Assembly (NCBI GenBank): GCA_029225065.1
Contig: JAQXVT010000048.1
Location: 1 to 64,000, forward strand
Direction of reading: 5' to 3'
DNA: 64,000 nt
From: Lachnospiraceae bacterium
Lineage (GTDB): Bacteria; Bacillota; Clostridia; Lachnospirales; Lachnospiraceae
Positions within the stretch are counted from its first letter, which is position 1, and every line of letters begins with the position of its first letter. The notes beneath the pieces are model-generated. The model was not told where the DNA came from and searched no databases. It saw only the letters and a program-made list of their open reading frames with translations. Positions 62,785 to 64,000 of this stretch are shown one piece after another. The translations under genes were made by a program, and so were the position numbers.

Positions 62785-62885
62785 GCCGCTTGCCTGACTC
62801 CAATCAAAGCGAATATTCGCAATTTGCTTTGCAGCTGTTCAGGTCAAAGCAGATATCCGCAATTCGCTTCTCTACTTGCTCAGTT
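62785..62885. repeat. Two tandem family A hairpins
   Basis: First core AAAGCGAAT (62806-62814), loop ATTCGCA, ATTTGCTTT; second core AAAGCAGAT (62846-62854), loop ATCCGCA, ATTCGCTTC. A TTGCCTGACTC tail precedes the first and a TTGCTCAGTTAAAATA tail follows the second. The first shows A-T at pair 7 with both sides changed. They lie between convergent genes. Confidence 0.7.
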
Positions 62886-62894
62886 AAAATAGTT

Positions 62895-64000
62895 TCACCG
62901 GAAATGCCGGATCACGATCTGGAGCGTCTTTCTGCCCTGATATTCATTGACGGACGGATAATACGTGACATCCAGCGCGGTTCGGTTTTCTTTTCCCCAG
63001 AAAAGCTTCTGTACTTCGTTTTCCCCGTACTTTTCGATCAGATGACCGCGCAGTACCTCCGGATCCCCAAAATAAAGCGCCTCCATCTGGCAGCCCGTGC
63101 GGTTCATCACCTGCAGCTTTATGGCTCTTGCATTTTTTCCGATCACACGGGCGGATAACAGCTGCAGATTCCGCTCGGCAAAGAGTGGTTTTTCATTTCC
63201 TTTTCCAAACGGCTCCAGAACAGACAATTCTTCGATCAAATGCTCCGAAATATAGTCGATCGGCATCGGCACATCGATCATGACCTTTTCCGCCATGTCA
63301 TCGTCTGTCAGTGTACAGTTTTCGTTTAATCGGTGCCGCATCTCCGAAATCCGGGACTGCTCCAGTGAAAAGCCTGCCGCCATCGGATGACCGCCGAATT
63401 TCAGAAACAGATCCTGGCATTTTACCATCTCCTCAAACATAGAGTATGCCTCAATCGACCGGCCGGAACCCTTTGCCGAGTTCTCCCCGTCCGTCACAAC
63501 AAACGTCGGCTTCCCGTACCGCTCCCGCAGCCGTCCTGCTACGATCCCCGCAATACTCTCATGACAGTGCGGCAGATATACGACCAGCACACGGTCGGAT
63601 TCCTGCGGCCCATCCGGATCATTTTCTTTTTCGATCATTGCAGTTGCCTCTTCTACTGCTTCCAAAGTCAGCTGCTTTCGCTCATCATTAAGTGCTTTTA
63701 ACTGTTCAGCCAGCTGCTGTGCCTGTGTTTCATCCTCTGCAAGAAGCAGACGCAGGGAACGCTTTGCCGTGTCCAGTCTTCCGCTCGCATTGATGCACGG
63801 ACCAAGGATAAAACCGATGTGATAGGACTGAAGCGCGGACGGATCGAGATCATTCGCCTGAATCAGCGCACGCATGCCATAGTTTTCCGTTGTCCGCAGC
63901 CGTTTTAATCCTTCTTTTACCAGAATCCGGTTCTCTCCGTCGAGATCCATCACGTCCCCGACCGTCGCAAATCCGACAAATTCCAGATACTCCTTTGCTT
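62895..64000 (-). CDS. recJ: Single-stranded-DNA-specific exonuclease RecJ (C-terminal part, cut by window edge)
   Basis: The C-terminal 368 codons of a RecJ-type 5'-3' exonuclease; the reading frame continues past the right edge. Visible parts are YLEFVGFATVGDVMDLDGEN, the LGPCINASGRLDTAKRS motif, the DHHA1 domain with HCHESIAGIVAGRL and KGSGRSIEAYS, GGHPMAAGFSL, and the C-terminal OB-like domain. The DHH catalytic motifs lie outside the window. RecJ works in recombination and repair. Confidence 0.92.
   Translation of the reverse strand, partial: AKEYLEFVGFATVGDVMDLDGENRILVKEGLKRLRTTENYGMRALIQANDLDPSALQSYHIGFILGPCINASGRLDTAKRSLRLLLAEDETQAQQLAEQLKALNDERKQLTLEAVEEATAMIEKENDPDGPQESDRVLVVYLPHCHESIAGIVAGRLRERYGKPTFVVTDGENSAKGSGRSIEAYSMFEEMVKCQDLFLKFGGHPMAAGFSLEQSRISEMRHRLNENCTLTDDDMAEKVMIDVPMPIDYISEHLIEELSVLEPFGKGNEKPLFAERNLQLLSARVIGKNARAIKLQVMNRTGCQMEALYFGDPEVLRGHLIEKYGENEVQKLFWGKENRTALDVTYYPSVNEYQGRKTLQIVIRHFR

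Overview
The window looks like a chromosomal segment of a spore-forming member of the Lachnospiraceae (Bacillota, Clostridia). The supporting signs are a Gram-positive PolC, an HPr with both His15 and Ser46, a phenylalanine T-box, a DUF5688 protein, a DUF815 ATPase, SpoIIIAA and SpoIID-type proteins, BMP-family nucleoside lipoproteins with TEA-rich spacers, and sigma-A promoters with 17-base spacers. Most genes lie on the minus strand. I see no phage, transposase, CRISPR array or rRNA. Both ends cut a gene: spoIIIAA on the left and recJ on the right.

Layout. 0-2 kb: partial spoIIIAA, then a lone carbamate kinase on the plus strand. 2-8.5 kb: a minus-strand run pheS-pheT-phosphatase-queA-nrdG-dut behind a Phe T-box leader. 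8.5-11 kb: a YihY membrane protein overlapping a SpoIID-domain protein. 11-20 kb: a nucleoside salvage locus (ADP-ribosylglycohydrolase-like protein, BMP lipoprotein, two-domain ATPase, two permeases, nucleoside hydrolase) convergent with a PfkB-type sugar kinase. 20-24 kb: branched-chain amino acid genes ilvN, ilvC, leuC, leuD. 24-26.5 kb: a secreted amidase with wall-binding repeats and a CBS-domain protein. 26.5-31.7 kb: methionine genes metA and metQ-metN-metI followed by an Xaa-Pro peptidase. 31.7-36 kb: rluF-like and ligA, then a membrane-anchored SH3b protein. 36.2 kb: tRNA-Arg(CCG). 36.5-44 kb: one surface protein of about 2,470 residues with a thioester-like domain and about 16 SpaA/Cna-B-like repeats. 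44-46.5 kb: a possible small membrane protein, a DUF5688 protein and efp. 46.9-48.1 kb: pyrC (plus strand). 48.3-60.6 kb: a tightly spaced minus-strand run pheA-DUF815-ppx-ppk1-ispG-polC-yqeG. 61-64 kb: a small membrane protein, HPr, a phosphatase and partial recJ.

The most distinctive feature that the genes do not explain is a family of short intergenic hairpins (consensus stem AAAGCGGAT, conserved 7-base loop ATTCGCA) present at least 13 times, often with a trailing module containing TTGCCTGACTCG. Several copies carry paired base changes that preserve the stem, so the folded form seems to be kept. A second palindrome family (CATAAGG...CCTTATG) occurs twice and also shows a compensated pair. 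Other points worth attention are a MetQ that lacks a lipobox but ends in the same TEA-type repeat that spaces the BMP lipoprotein from its membrane anchor, a palindrome over the metQ -10 box, and a candidate Phe/Trp leader peptide before pheA.
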